A DNA stretch of 64,000 nt from Adiantum capillus-veneris (GCA_014529385.2 CM043944.1:75453884-75517883); one strand, 5' to 3'. Counted from the first letter of the stretch, positions 1 through 11,273 are shown. Notes: a model not told the origin generated them from the letters alone. Made by a program: numbers and translations.

Positions 1-1536
1 CTTTCCAAGAGGAGGGCAATTCCTGTTGTTCCTAGGCTATATTCATCATGAACAATAGAGGCACCTTCAAATAATCCCTGAAAGACAAGAAAATTCCACG
101 GAGAGACCATCCCAACCAGGAGCTCTCCATCGACCCAAATCAAGCAAGCTAGCATACAATTCCGACTTAGTGAAAACTTCCAAGTCTTGAGCCTTCCGCA
201 TCGAAAGAATGGAAGTAACATGCGATAGAAACATGTGACGTGCTTGGCGAGCTTCTCTCGTGGGAGAAGAAGGGGCCTCAAAAATCTTGCCATAATGAGA
301 GTGTAGAACTAGTGCTAGCTCTTGGAAAGTGGAGGTCCACTCCCCTGATGGTAATTTAACTCTCTGTGTAGCTTGAGATTGCCTCGAGTGATGCAAATGC
401 TGAAAGAATTGTTTAGAAGCACATCCTTTATCTGCGAAAGCCTGTTGACGAGCTTGAGTCTGTCATTTGGCCAATTTCCTCTCATCATTGTGCCTTAATA
501 TAGCGCGGGCAGAAAACAACTCAGTCATTTGAGCGTCAGTAAGAGAAGTATGATTAGTCAAGTGCATTAATCGGCTACAAGCATCCTTTGCCTGGTTAAC
601 ATGTTCTCTTGATTGCGACAAATAATCCCTGCCATAATCCTGTATAACTGATTGAACACGCATAACAAAACGGAACCAAGCTATGTCCATGTCAACATAC
701 ATCTGGGAGAGCAAAGGCGGGATGATATTCACAATCATAGTGCGAAAAGGCTCATGCTTGAGATAAGCATTATTGATATGCAAAAATCTCTTCTTGGGTA
801 GGCGATCATTGACATCAAAAGAGCCAGAACGAAGTTTCAAGCATACAGGAAAATGATCCGAGAGACAAATAGCATAATCAATCCTCATCTCGCATACGAA
901 GTCATCATACTCTTGCATGTGAAAAAGATATCAGCAGTCCAGCCGAGCGCGATACAAAGATTGAGCATTGTGCTGAAAAGTGAATCCTGGATTAGCTGGA
1001 TGCACAAAGGGCCACAAGTCAAGCCCATTACAAGTCGACATAAATTGGTCCCATGATTGTCGTTCCATATGAAGTATGTGAGAATGACCAGTAGTATTAT
1101 CCGCAAGGTTTGGTGCATTATTAAAATCCCCGTAGAGAAAGGCATTGGAACGCCAACAATAAGAAGAGATAGCACTCCACAACTGTGCCCTATCTGCAGA
1201 AGCTGTGTATGCATATAATCCTCCAAATTCGAAAACTTCTCCATTAACAATACATTGGATGACCATCCATCTCCCACCCGGGTCATTAAAAACCAAGGTC
1301 TGGAAGAGTTCATGTCGAACAAGCATAAGCACTCCAAAATGGTCAGCTGATCCTGCATAAGCTATCCAGTAGCCTGCAAAGTAAGAAGTCTGTCCTGCAA
1401 ATTGATGGTGGTTATGCTCTTGAAGAACCACAATGTCTGCTTTACATGTATGTACATAGTGCCAGGTAAGCCGCCACTTGTCGTGATTACATAACCCACG
1501 CACATTATAGGAGATGCAATTCAAAGAACTATGCAT
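1..1536 (-). pseudogene. LINE ORF2: endonuclease and start of reverse transcriptase (partial, frameshifted)
   Basis: The likely start is the ATG at 1534-1536, which opens with ISYNVRG, the usual N-terminal strand of LINE exonuclease-endonuclease-phosphatase domains. Further motifs fit the family: VVLQEH (catalytic Glu), GDFNNAPN (Asp/Asn pair), and LSDHFPV (Asp-His pair) at about 855-865. The frame breaks near 925, where the second half (918-463) continues in another frame, and again between 463 and 396. The piece at 396-67 ends in RWRAPGWDGLSVEF, the beginning of the RT fingers. The protein would nick target DNA and prime cDNA synthesis, but this copy cannot encode it intact. Confidence 0.82.
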
Positions 1537-1591
1537 TCTATATGGTATATACAGTGGACGAGGAATCAGGAAAAGAAAGGCTGAAGAAAAC

Positions 1592-2827
1592 TCAAGTAAC
1601 AGTGCCCATTGACACATCCTCTCCGGTTGTAGGTGCCTGAGAAGGTGGGTCAAGACCTGAACATGGATAATTGAAAGTAAATGCACCTTGCAATGAAGAA
1701 GCTTCTCTGGTAACAACTTCCTTGTAAGAGCGAACCACCTTGTCCCAGGCTTCAGCCATAGAAGTGTTGTCATTACAAGGGAGTTTTTTATGAGCAACAT
1801 TTTTCAAAGGAGACACATAATTACGAGAAGATGCCGGAACACGAGCTGTAACAGCTTTGGCGGGTCTCTTGGGCACTAGCCAAGTTTGAGAGGTCGAAAC
1901 CTTGTTCTTTTCTTGTCTTTAATATTTGGAGAAGCAAAAAGTGCAGACAATTGTAATTGTTTTCCCTTGTCTTTAACCGCCCCAGTTGTGGGGGAGGAGG
2001 TTGAAACTCCTTTAGTTTGAACCTCAGTAGAAGATTTCGGAGGCGAGCGAGGTTGAGGAGCAGGGACGGCTGAAGGAGGTGGTTGCAGATTTGGTTCCGG
2101 AAATTCAGACTGCAGATGACCAAATTTGCCACATAGGAAGCAAGAATTTGCAAACTTGCCCCATTTAAGCTTTAAATGGGCGCTTTCCAACCATTGCATC
2201 CCCGAAATCAATGGAAATACCTGTTGGAGTGGGGATATCCGTGTCCCACAGAATATAAAAACGGTTTGTGTTTGCGTCCAACTTAGGAGGGCAAATGACT
2301 TTACCCAGTTGAGCAGCCAACAAAGTAAGAAAATGACGCCAAGTGCGAGGAAAATCGACGACCTCAACCCAGACGGGACACTTGTGATGAATGAGACTGT
2401 GATTGTCCTTGGTAAGAGCCTAGGGCAGCACATGAGTCATCTGCGTATTGAAGAAAAGAGGAGACATTTCCAACAGAGCATCCCGAGCATCCATGTTAGC
2501 CAGCAAGACTTCGTAGAACCCTTGCGCGCCAAAGTAAACCCCTCGGACTGCTTGCCGTTTGAGTAGGAAATCAACTCATTGGCCTACATCCTAACATGTA
2601 GGCATTCTACCCCGGAAAAAAAGAATCACCGCATTAAGTGTATATTGAGCAACAGGATCCATAAGCTCCTGTTATGGGATGCGCACTTCCATGATAGGAG
2701 CGGATCCTTCCCAGGCTTGACGTGCATCTTTGATGCAAACATTCTTTGATAAGACTCAAAGCATCCATCTCTGAAGTTTCCATGGCTTTCTGACGCTTAT
2801 ATATACACTGATCAGTCGAATCCATGT
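1592..2827 (-). pseudogene. LINE ORF1: DUF4283-like RNA-binding protein with degenerate CCHC knuckle
   Basis: Read in several frames on the minus strand, the segment gives a DUF4283-like block (key words GVYFGAQGFYEVLL, CPVWVEVVDFP, FYILWDTDIPTPTG), followed by CFLCGKFGHLQSEF, a zinc knuckle whose last Cys has become Phe. A Pro/Ser/Lys-rich tail follows (2100-1876) and a final segment in another frame ends at 1592. DUF4283 plus CCHC is the usual ORF1 of plant L1 elements and binds the element RNA. At least two frameshifts and two stop codons make it a pseudogene. Confidence 0.7.
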
Positions 2828-2833
2828 GGAGCT

Positions 2834-3480
2834 CACACACACACACACACACTTTTTTTTGGGGGAGGTTTTTGATATATGACCGCTATAGACACAGACA
2901 GACACACACCGGCTAGCTGTACAGAAACACTCACACCTCTCTCTCTCTCTGACACAAGACGACAGAAGGACCTCGTGCAGGCGAAATCAAACTTCAACCC
3001 CCGGCACGCTGTGAAGGGCGTGCACAGGGTAGATGTTGTGCAGAGCAGAGACGCGCGATAGACGAGTGGCCGAAGGATTCACCACACCCAAATCCCCCAC
3101 GAGTGTACACACACACGCACACGCACACGACATAGACACCCACACACACAGGCTGACTGAATTGCTGTTGGTCTCTCGCACACTCACACACTCGCTACAC
3201 AGACACACCATAGTTACCAGGAACTGGAAACCGGAACAGGAACGCAGAACGGGAACGTGGAACAAAATGCCATTCCCTGTTATGGGTACTCATGTTTGAA
3301 ACACGGAACGAGGATTCGGAACGGGAACTTGGAATGGGAACGGGGAACAGAGACCGAAAGTCGGCCATTCCCTGTTACTATGAGACACACACACACAGCG
3401 TTGACACTGTATACACAGAACAGCGCTGGCCATAGCCTGGCGTGCAAAACCTGCCGCACTCCCACAGACTAGCGTGCTGG
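2834..3480. repeat. AC-rich microsatellites and GGAAC-type direct repeats
   Basis: Short (AC)n runs occur at 2834-2851, about 3105-3150 and 3385-3400. Between 3225 and 3360 there is a run of GGAAC-like words (GGAACnGGAAC repeated) flanked by two copies of CATTCCCTGTTA at about 3270 and 3366. Small ORFs predicted here follow the repeat composition and are not supported as genes. The stretch up to 3570 shows nothing else. Confidence 0.7.
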
Positions 3481-3569
3481 GCAAAGTGGCGCTCCTGAGC
3501 AGCATCGGGTAGGTGGTCGCGCTGGGCAGCAGGTCATGCACGCGCACAACTTGATAAGAGGTCTGAAGA

Positions 3570-4291
3570 AGATTTTACTGACTGTTTAAAGAGGGGTTTA
3601 ACCCACTTTCTTGGAACATGGACTACACGGACCAAAGATGCTTTGGCTCTTTCTTCTAGAGATACGCCGGTTTAGCGAGACACTTTTGAGCAGCAGAGAG
3701 TCTAACACACAAAACACCAACCTAGAGAGAGCTCAGCGATTTCTTTTCTAGCACCACTCAAGATGGTGCTGAGTAGTCGTACCATATATCTGCTTGACAG
3801 GGTATCTTGCTTGATCGAGAAGTCTAGCTTGGTCGTTCGAGACGCCTAAGGCCTTGGAGATCTATGAATAGGCTGCATGCACACATGAGGATACAGGGTA
3901 TCATGACTCGAGACTGGGTGAAACCTCCCTGGCTTTTCACCATGAAGGAGATCGATGCTATGCTACAATGGTCTATGCGAGAGTTCATGGGATGACTCAT
4001 TATTTCCCCCCTTGTATTAGTGTGTCCTCCTCATTGCCATACCCCCATTCTACAATTTGTAACATGAGACCCCCCCCCCCCCCCCCCCGGCCCCTTTGAG
4101 TGTGTCCATATTGCCATATCCCCATTATACAATTTGTAACATGAACTTGCATCCTACTTGCCTACCAGCTTCATTACCTTTCCTATTGGGATTGTTTTAG
4201 GATCAAGGATGTGTTTTATCTCAGATGTTTGTATCACATTGATACGGTCTTATAGGTCATTTTGGCCTTTCGGAGATGTTAATGTGACATT

Positions 4292-4357
<66 letters not shown>
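3570..4357 (+). mobile_element. TC-tailed LINE, copy A: 3' end only
   Basis: This is the last part of ORF2 plus the 3' UTR of the LINE family that fills the next 7 kb. A degraded match to the family's DQRCLGL block lies at 3620-3650, a match to the ITDFF block near 3735, and TMKEIDAMLQWSMREF at 3940-3990 parallels TMEEVDEIQQRPMRDF of copy B at 6790-6840. The 3' UTR carries a poly-C tract (about 4071-4088), the block GGTCATTTTGGCCTTTC (about 4256-4272), and then (TC)n to 4357. The same order ends copies B and C. Confidence 0.72.
4295..4357 (+). repeat. (TC)n tail of LINE copy A
   Basis: A 63-bp pure TC run directly follows the conserved LINE 3' UTR block. It acts as the element's 3' tail in place of poly(A). 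Copy D begins about 40 bp after it. Confidence 0.9.
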
Positions 4358-4362
<5 letters not shown>

Positions 4363-4397
4363 TTCAAGTCATCGTTATACTCTAATGTCCCTTGTCT

Positions 4398-4977
4398 CGA
4401 CAGCTAGCCATTGGGGGAGACTCTAGATGTTGGTATGCACAGGTGTTAGTTTGGTTTTAGTTACATCGCTTTACTATGAACACCTAGCCACCCTTTGATG
4501 GACGCACCATCGCTTGCATTCAGAAGTTGAGAGATCAATAGGATCATCATGTTAAAGTTTATGCAGCCTCCCTATCTCTCACACAACCAGAGATTACTAG
4601 ACTCATACGTCAGGATTTGATCCGCTAGATACGAGGAGCACATGGATACAACCGACGCAAGAGTTGGGCGCGAAGATGGCTTTCTATAGAGAGCATCTTC
4701 TCCAACTCGCGTAGAACGACTTTGTGACTAGGCTTGGGTACAGGGATACACACTTATCTCATGGGATCCCGTGTGTTGTTGGCCAGATACGCATATCCTT
4801 GCATTAGCTTCAGATCGAGACTCGCAGATTTTGAGGAGTACTAGCAAAGGCCAGGATATGCCACTTATTCCATATAGAGACAGAGGTGCACTACATATGT
4901 CATTGCCCGGTTTACTATGAGATGTGGCCACTTTCATTGTCTGTTCAGAGAGGTTTTTGGACCACTTTCTAGAGTCA
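4398..4977 (+). mobile_element. TC-tailed LINE, copy D: ORF2 C-terminal fragment
   Basis: Broken frames encode SRQLAIGGDSRCWYAQV (about 4403-4450), QDLIR, RARICHLFHIETE and HYICHCPVYYE (about 4830-4920). These match, in order, the ORF2 C-terminal region of copies B (5920-6420) and C (10130-10620), including the terminal Cys/His cluster. The fragment lacks RT, 3' UTR and tail. It ends abruptly at about 4977, where the sequence jumps back to the RT core of copy B. Confidence 0.65.
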
Positions 4978-6840
4978 GGATTTCCGCAAAGCTTTTGACA
5001 CAGTGCCCAGAGCCAGACTTATACGCAAACTGCAGAACATGGGTGTGCCTATACAGCTCATATGGGGTATGCTGGCTTAAATATGACAATGATGGGGCAG
5101 CTACGCACTACTGAGGGAGCGTCTGACATGGTCCACTCTACTATTGGAGTGAAGCAGGGATGCCCCCTATCTCTGACTCTTTTTGGGATGTATGTAGGTG
5201 AGTTTTCAGACTATGTAGAACGTCAGGGAGACAGAGGGGCTCAGCTAGCAGGGACATGGATCCCGTTGTTACTATATGCTGACGATATTGTGTTGATTTT
5301 TGACTCTCTAGAGGGGATGCAGCGTCATTTAGATGCTTTGCATACATTTGCTCGTGACAGTGGATTGTCTGTCAACCTTGGGAAAACCAAGGTTATGGTG
5401 TTCAACACCACACCACAGTGGGTAAGGAGATCAGCACCCACATTTACGTATGGCCAGGAAACTGTGGAGTACACAGATGCATATACCTGTCTTGGGGTAG
5501 TTTTTGGTGGACCGATGTTTTCACTGAGGAAAGCATCAGAAACTAGACTGACGAGAGCATATGCAACCTTGGGAGGACAGGAGAGGATGTGTTTGCAAGT
5601 TCAGTTTTAGGAACCGCGAACAAAGCTCTGGCTTTTTGACACTCTAGTGACTTCACCTATGCTTTATGGAGTTTAGGTATGGGGACCCTCAATAGACCAT
5701 CATGGGAGATCTGGCAACACAGATGGATGGAGATATACGGAGAGGCCTTTGGTCTCTATGATCATGATACGAGCTAAGGCCTAAGTGCCGCATGAGATTA
5801 TCCGAGCCGAGCTAGCCACCCCCCCCCTCGTGGTTGAGGCATTGACTAGATCAGTATCCTTTATACACAGTTTATGGGATCTTCCAAGGGACATATATGC
5901 TCGGCTTGCCCTGGAGTCATCTCGACAACTAGCGCTACAAGGCGATACAACATGTTGGTATGGACAGATGATAGCATGGTTCCAGTCACATGGTTTCAGC
6001 ATGGATAGATTACCTCCGTTTCAATACTCCCTGGATACACCCTCCCTGTTTCTCACACGGATAGAGATCACCAGACTCATACACAAGGATCTGATTCAGC
6101 TAGATACGAGGAGCACATGGATAAGCCGACGCAGGAGTTGGACACAAAGATGGCCTTCTACAAAGAGCATCATCTCCAACTCACAAAGATGGTTGTGTGA
6201 CTAGGACTGCATACATGGATTCACACTTACCTCATGGGATACGATGCGCTATTGCGCTATTGGGCAGATACGCACATCCTCACATCAGCTCCAGATTGAG
6301 ACTGGCCCATTTCGAGGGGTACCAGTAGGGGTCAGGATATGTCACCTATGTCACTTAGAACCAGAGACAGAGCTGCACTACACATGTCATTGCTCGACAT
6401 ACTATGAGATACACGGTCGCTTCCACTGTCTACTGAGAGAGGGTTTCAGACCATTTTCTAGAGTCATGACATACGAGGATCAGAGATGTCTCGGATTGTT
6501 CCTGCTTGAGCTGCGCAGACTTAGGGAGAGCTTGCTGAGGATATCAAGGGAGAGACTGTCTTAGAGACGAATCACAAATTTCTTTACACCAGCCAGGGAG
6601 AGCCAGAGGAGTAGTCATCACAGCAGATCTCAGAGCCCACCCACACTAGAGTTACGTTGATTGACCGAGCCATTGAGCTGGGCAGATCTAGACGCCTATG
6701 ACCTTGAGGGGTCTCCCACCATCAACGAAAACTACAACAGAAGATACAGATCACTCTAGCTCGAAATGCAAGACTTCCAACCAGAGTACTCACCATGGAG
6801 GAGGTTGATGAGATTCAACAACGACCGATGAGAGATTTCA
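4978..6840 (+). pseudogene. LINE ORF2 fragment: RT palm with YADD and C-terminal Cys/His region
   Basis: RT signatures are clear: KAFDTVPRARL (motif A region) at 4985, GVKQGCPLS at about 5150, LLLYADDIVLI (catalytic YADD) at about 5270, and LGKTKVMVF near 5380. The longest open piece is 5062-5610. Downstream pieces 5785-6204 and 6244-6564 carry the family C-terminus with CHLCHLEPETELHYTCHC, a Cys/His cluster typical of LINE ORF2 ends. Stops and frameshifts at about 5610, 5680, 5780 and 6204 make it nonfunctional. It is the only copy in the pile that keeps YADD. Confidence 0.8.
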
Positions 6841-7064
6841 TTTGAACCCATTAACCACCCCCCCCCCCCCCCCCCCCCTTCCCCTTCCCCTACTCTCGTC
6901 TCAATTCCGAATCAGCTTCAGATTCATCCCCTTAGAGTTTTAGTTTTAGTGTTAGTTCTTTGTACTTTCCGTACTCAGACATGGTATCAAATTCACCAAT
7001 TGTAACTTTTTGGTCTCATAGGTCATTTTGGCCTTCCGAAAATGTTAATAAAACATTTCCTTTC

Positions 7065-7068
<4 letters not shown>

Positions 7069-7126
<58 letters not shown>
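7069..7126 (+). repeat. (TC)n between LINE copies B and C
   Basis: A 58-bp TC run serves as the 3' tail of copy B and abuts the first base of copy C with nothing in between. Confidence 0.92.
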
Positions 7127-7129
<3 letters not shown>

Positions 7130-7780
7130 ACTAAGGAGAAGGGAGACGATCAACCTTCGGTGTTGAAGGAGCTCGAGGACATGAAGGATCAGATGAAAGC
7201 TCTACGGGAAGGAGATGAACAGAAATTGAAAACGGCATCTTCATGAGCAGAACGTCTTGTTAAGACACAAGAAAAGGTTGATGAAGTAGAGAAATGGATT
7301 GAGGATGCTAAGAAAGGGAAGGCCCAGATGACTGAGACCACACCTACCTCCACCATTATTAATATGACCATTGAGGAAGAGCAGAAAAGAAAGAATCGAG
7401 CTCTGCATGTGCGGGTCACAGGGGTCAAAGACAAAGAGAATGTAGATGAAGAAGTGAGGGAACTGCTACAACGCATGAGAATCACAGAGCCTACTCACAC
7501 AAGTGCATGGAGAGTGGGCAAGAAAGGAATCGATGAGAAGGGAAACGTAAAGGATAGGGCACTTATTCTCCGCTTCCCGAATATAGAAATAAGGAAAGAA
7601 TTTCTAAAGAAGAGGCCAACTCTTAAGAAAACCGGTATTTTCCTGGGAGATGACCGTACACTGGCACAAGTGGCACACATGCAAGAGTTGATGCCAGGGA
7701 TCAGGGCAGCAAGAGAAAAGGGGAAAGTCGCCTTTTATAGAGGAGGGAAAGTAGTGGTTCTGGAAAAGCGCTCATCATGA
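7130..7780 (+). pseudogene. LINE ORF1: coiled-coil plus RRM-like nucleic-acid-binding protein
   Basis: The frame opens at 7130 and has one TGA at 7244-7246; from 7328 it is clean to 7780 (150 aa). The first 70 codons are heptad-like and charged (KELEDMKDQMKALRE, VDEVEKWIEDAKKGK), consistent with a coiled coil. The second part, with RALHVRVTGV, SAWRVGKK, RALILRFPN, GIFLGDDRT and KGKVAFYRGGKVVVLE, resembles the RRM/C-terminal core of animal and algal LINE ORF1 proteins, which bind RNA as chaperones. It differs from the DUF4283-CCHC ORF1 of the LINE at 1-2870. The family assignment is inferred from motif pattern only. Confidence 0.6.
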
Positions 7781-7796
7781 CGGTGCGAGACCTATG

Positions 7797-10700
7797 GGGC
7801 GACGCTCCGGATAGCGGCGTGGAATTGTAATGGATCAAAATAGGCTAGATGTAGGTGCCTTTGAAGATAGCTTTAGGGACAGAGACATAGTTTTCTACTT
7901 AGAGACACACCAGATACCGGGACAGCTTATGCCACATGTGAAGGGGTATTTATGGGAAACAACTGGTCGACCAGACAAGAGATCTCTACGGGGTAGCCGG
8001 GGTTCAGGAGGAGTAGCAGTCTTATTTAAAGAGGAGCTGAAACCACTACTACAGATTATCAGGAAAGATGAACAAGCAAGGTATATGTGGGTGAGAATGA
8101 GAGCCGAGACATGTAGATTTCTATATATCGCTATATGCTACTTCCCTCCAAGCACATCAGTCTACTCCTCACCTAAAGGACAGTCCCCTTTCTCCATATT
8201 GAATAATGACTTATGGGAGTTCTCTAGAGATGGAGACATCGTTCTCTTAGGAGACTTAAATGCCAGAATGGCCAACTCTCAAGCAGTATTCTTTGATACT
8301 TCCGAGGAAATGCTCAGAGAAGTGGATTTATCACAGGAGGGCCTTACTAGAAACTCATAGGATAAAGAACACACTGAATATGGGAGACATCTCGTGGAGA
8401 TGGCAACTACACATGGTTTGGCCATACTTAATGGTCTAGAGAATTTCCCTTTATCTGGGGGATTCACATGCTTCCCACACAGGCATGGGGCCAGTACAAT
8501 GGATTATGTCATGACTTCACCAAGCTTTATTTCTAGTATCGAGGATTTTAAGGTGAGACCCAGACCGGTTGGGATTGCAGTGGATCATGCTCTCTTGACC
8601 TTATCAATCTCCTTCCAAAACAATGCCTCTCAAGTACAAAGGAAGAAGACACACACAAGATATACTTTCACGCCAGAGACTGATTCAGTCGATGTGGAAA
8701 AGATCTATAATAGGATGTGGGCAGCCGAGCCAGTATATACTGTAGAGGAGATTACTTCTCAATTAACAGAGATACTACATGGAGCAACACAAGAGGCATA
8801 CCCACATACTCAACCTGATGAAAAGAGAGGATCTGGGAACATGCCTCAAAACAGTTGGTATGACCAGGAATGCAGAGAGGCGAGAACCCAGGTCCAGAAA
8901 GAGCTTACACTTGGGATCATCACATATAAGCAGTCTCGGATTGCTCTTCAACGTATAGTACGTCGCAAGAAAAGGGTATTCCTAGCCAAACTGGAGAAGG
9001 ATTTATATCAGCTCTTCTTGAGTCAGGACTCACATGAGGCCTCACATTTATTTCACAAGCACTCACCGCCTCTGACGATTACTTCTCCTGAGATTTGGGG
9101 TCAATATGTAACATCATTATATATGGTATCTGGACAGCCTCCATTACCACATCCGCTAGAGCCATGCCCTGCTACTACTACTTTCTTTACTACGAAAATG
9201 GTGAAAAAAGCCATTGATAAGATGAAGACAAGAAGAGCATATGATGGTGATGGTTTAGTAGCAGAACATCTGATCCATGCCAGGGATCTACTTTCAGAAG
9301 TCCTTGCTCGTCTGTTTAATCGGGTCATGTGTGAAGGATTACCTGAATCTTGGAAATTATCTACTATCGTACCTATTTTCAAATCAGGGGATCCTACGAT
9401 ACCCGGGAACTACCGTACCATTATGGTAGGTCACACATTGACCCGACTATACGCATCCATTCTTGAACAAAAATTGAGTAGATGGGCAGAGAATGAGGAC
9501 ATAAGGGCAACGGGACAAGCTGGATTCAGGAGGGGTTATTCCACTTTAGATCATATTCTTACGCTCAGAGCCATTATTGAGGAAGGAAGAGCAAGCGGGA
9601 GAAAAATGTATTGTTGCTTTGTGGATTTTTGGAAAGCTTTTGATACAGTACCAAGGGCCAGATTGATGCGCAGGATGCAAGAGTTAGGGGTCCCCAAAGA
9701 GATTATTTGGGGGATCATGGCCTTATATAGGTCAGTAACTGGTTATGTACGTACTCCAGAAAGGCTGCGGATGCTAGATTGTCCAAAGCCTCTGCGGCCT
9801 TGGGAGGGTTGGAGAGGATGTGTTCACAAGTGCACTTTCAGGAACCACGAACAAAACTTTGGCTCTTTGATACCGTGGTGGCTTCGGCTATGCTTTATGG
9901 GGTGCAGATTTGGGGACCATCTATGGATCAGGATAATTGGAAGTCAATGGAGAGACCTTTGGCATCTATGATTTCCCGAATGATTAGAGCCAAGGTCTCC
10001 GTACCACACGCGATTACCCGAGTGGAACTAGGTGTCCCTCCGATAGAAATTGAAGCTCTTACCAGATCAGTGTCCTTTATACATGGTTTGTGGGATACAA
10101 ATAATTGCCGATATACTAGACTGGCCCTCGAATCCTCTCGACAATTAGCAATGAAAGGGGATACATCATGATGGTATGCGCAACTGTCCTCGTGGTTTCA
10201 GAGACACGGGTTCAATATGGAAAGATTACCCCCCTTCCAATACTCTCTTGAGGCTCGATCACTGGCAATTACACGAACGGAGATTAATAAAATCATCCAT
10301 CAGGATCTTATACAGTTGGATACTAAGAGGACATGGGTAGACCCTACACAAGAATTGGGCACGAAGATGGCCGACTACAAAGAAAACTTCCTACAGCTAT
10401 CTGACGATGGATTTGTGATTCGCCCGAGCTACATGGATACCCACTTGTCTCATGGTTTGAGATGTGCTATTGGTTAGATTCGTACATCCTCACACCAGCT
10501 GGAAATTGAATTTGGCAGATTTAGGGGGAACCCACCTGAGAGCAGAATTTGCAAGTTATGCAGAATGGAGCCGGAGATAGAATTACACTACATATGCCAT
10601 TGCACCGTATCCTATGAGGTACGTGGGCGTTTCCATTGCCTATTTAAAGAAGGCTTTGGACCTCTAGATAGAGTCATGCAATACCAAGATCAAAGATGCT

Positions 10701-11008
10701 TAGGCTTGTACCTACCGGAACTACATCGGCACAGGGATAATTTAATGAGAAGACAAAGAGCACTACAGCCTCAGAGGCAGATCACAGATTTCTTCGGATC
10801 GAGAGAAGCAGGAGTGGAAGGAGAAGCAAGAGGCCAGCAGCCAGCACAAAGGAGTACCCACATTCATACCAAAGGCACCCTCATTGACAGGGCGATTGAG
10901 CTTAGGAAATCGAGACGACCACGATCGAGATGCAGAAGCACACTTCATCGGAGGAGACTACAACAAAGGATTAGAAGCATTCTAGCCAGACACCCAGAAT
11001 GCTCCTAA
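7797..11008 (+). pseudogene. LINE ORF2: endonuclease and reverse transcriptase, YADD region deleted
   Basis: The endonuclease begins with LRIAAWNCNG (about 7800), then shifts frame into 7830-8360 (FYLETH, GSGGVAVLF, VLLGDLNAR). After one stop it continues in 8394-9971 with DYVMTSP and VDHALL (the usual SDH is VDH here). The RT fingers and palm follow: PESWKLSTIVPIFKSGD, GQAGFRRGYST, CCFVDFWKAFDTV. At about 9765 the sequence jumps from VRTPE to a segment aligned with KASETRLTRAYATLGG of copy B, so about 420 bp carrying YADD is missing and the frame shifts. The C-terminal part lies in 9779-10171, 10217-10477 and 10565-11008, with CRMEPEIELHYICHC. Confidence 0.85.
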
Positions 11009-11198
11009 GAAGTTTATTTAATACTTTGTATTTAGTTTTTCACATTTATTTTCACACTTTCACACTTTTCACACTTAGTACTTTAGTACTAAGGTACCCA
11101 GACATTGTAACAGATTCACCACTTTTGTATCAGTTTGGTCTCATAGGTCATTCTGGCCTTTTGAAGACGTTAATATAACATTTCATTGCATTTCATTT

Positions 11199-11238
11199 CT
11201 CTCTCTCTCTCCCCCCCCCCCCCCCCCCCCCCCCCCCC
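11199..11238 (+). repeat. (TC)6 tail of LINE copy C followed by C(28)
   Basis: A short TC run follows the LINE 3' UTR block and grades into 28 consecutive C. The poly-C may be a degraded tail or inserted simple repeat. Confidence 0.8.
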
Positions 11239-11273
11239 TTGGTCTCTACGCTTCCGCATTGTCGACTTTGACA

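Larger units (their letters stand above)
1..2870 (-). mobile_element. L1-type LINE, plant style, cut off by left window edge
   Basis: Minus-strand non-LTR retrotransposon with ORF1 upstream (about 2827 to 1592) and ORF2 downstream (from about 1536 to the window edge). ORF1 has a DUF4283-like region and a zinc knuckle, ORF2 an AP-type endonuclease followed by the start of a reverse transcriptase; that order is the usual one for plant L1 elements. Several frameshifts and stops show that it is dead. The 5' end lies close to an (AC)n tract at 2834-2851. The RT core and 3' tail lie outside the window. Confidence 0.85.
4978..7126 (+). mobile_element. TC-tailed LINE, copy B: 5'-truncated
   Basis: Copy B begins inside the RT palm at FRKAFDTVPRARL and runs through the RT core, the C-terminal region, a 3' UTR with poly-C (about 6859-6878), the shared block GGTCATTTTGGCCTTCC (about 7021-7037) and the (TC)n tail. 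It lacks ORF1, the endonuclease and the RT fingers, as expected from incomplete target-primed reverse transcription. Confidence 0.8.
7127..11210 (+). mobile_element. TC-tailed LINE, copy C: nearly full length
   Basis: Copy C has ORF1 (to 7780), ORF2 (about 7797-11008), a 3' UTR with GGTCATTCTGGCCTTTTG (about 11145-11162) and a short TC tail (11199-11210) followed by 28 C. ORF1 opens without an ATG directly after the (TC)n, so the extreme 5' end may be missing. ORF2 carries a frameshift close to its start, one nonsense codon near 8358, an RT deletion near 9765 and further breaks. Confidence 0.85.

Noticed and set aside
1592-2566. Plus-strand ORF at 2126-2566 and overlapping minus-strand ORFs
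   Set aside because: The + ORF is antisense to the LINE ORF1; the LINE reading explains the DUF4283-like and zinc-knuckle words.
2879-3547. Several short ORFs on both strands
   Set aside because: Composition follows AC/GT microsatellites (Thr/His or Val/Cys runs); no domain and frames open on both strands.
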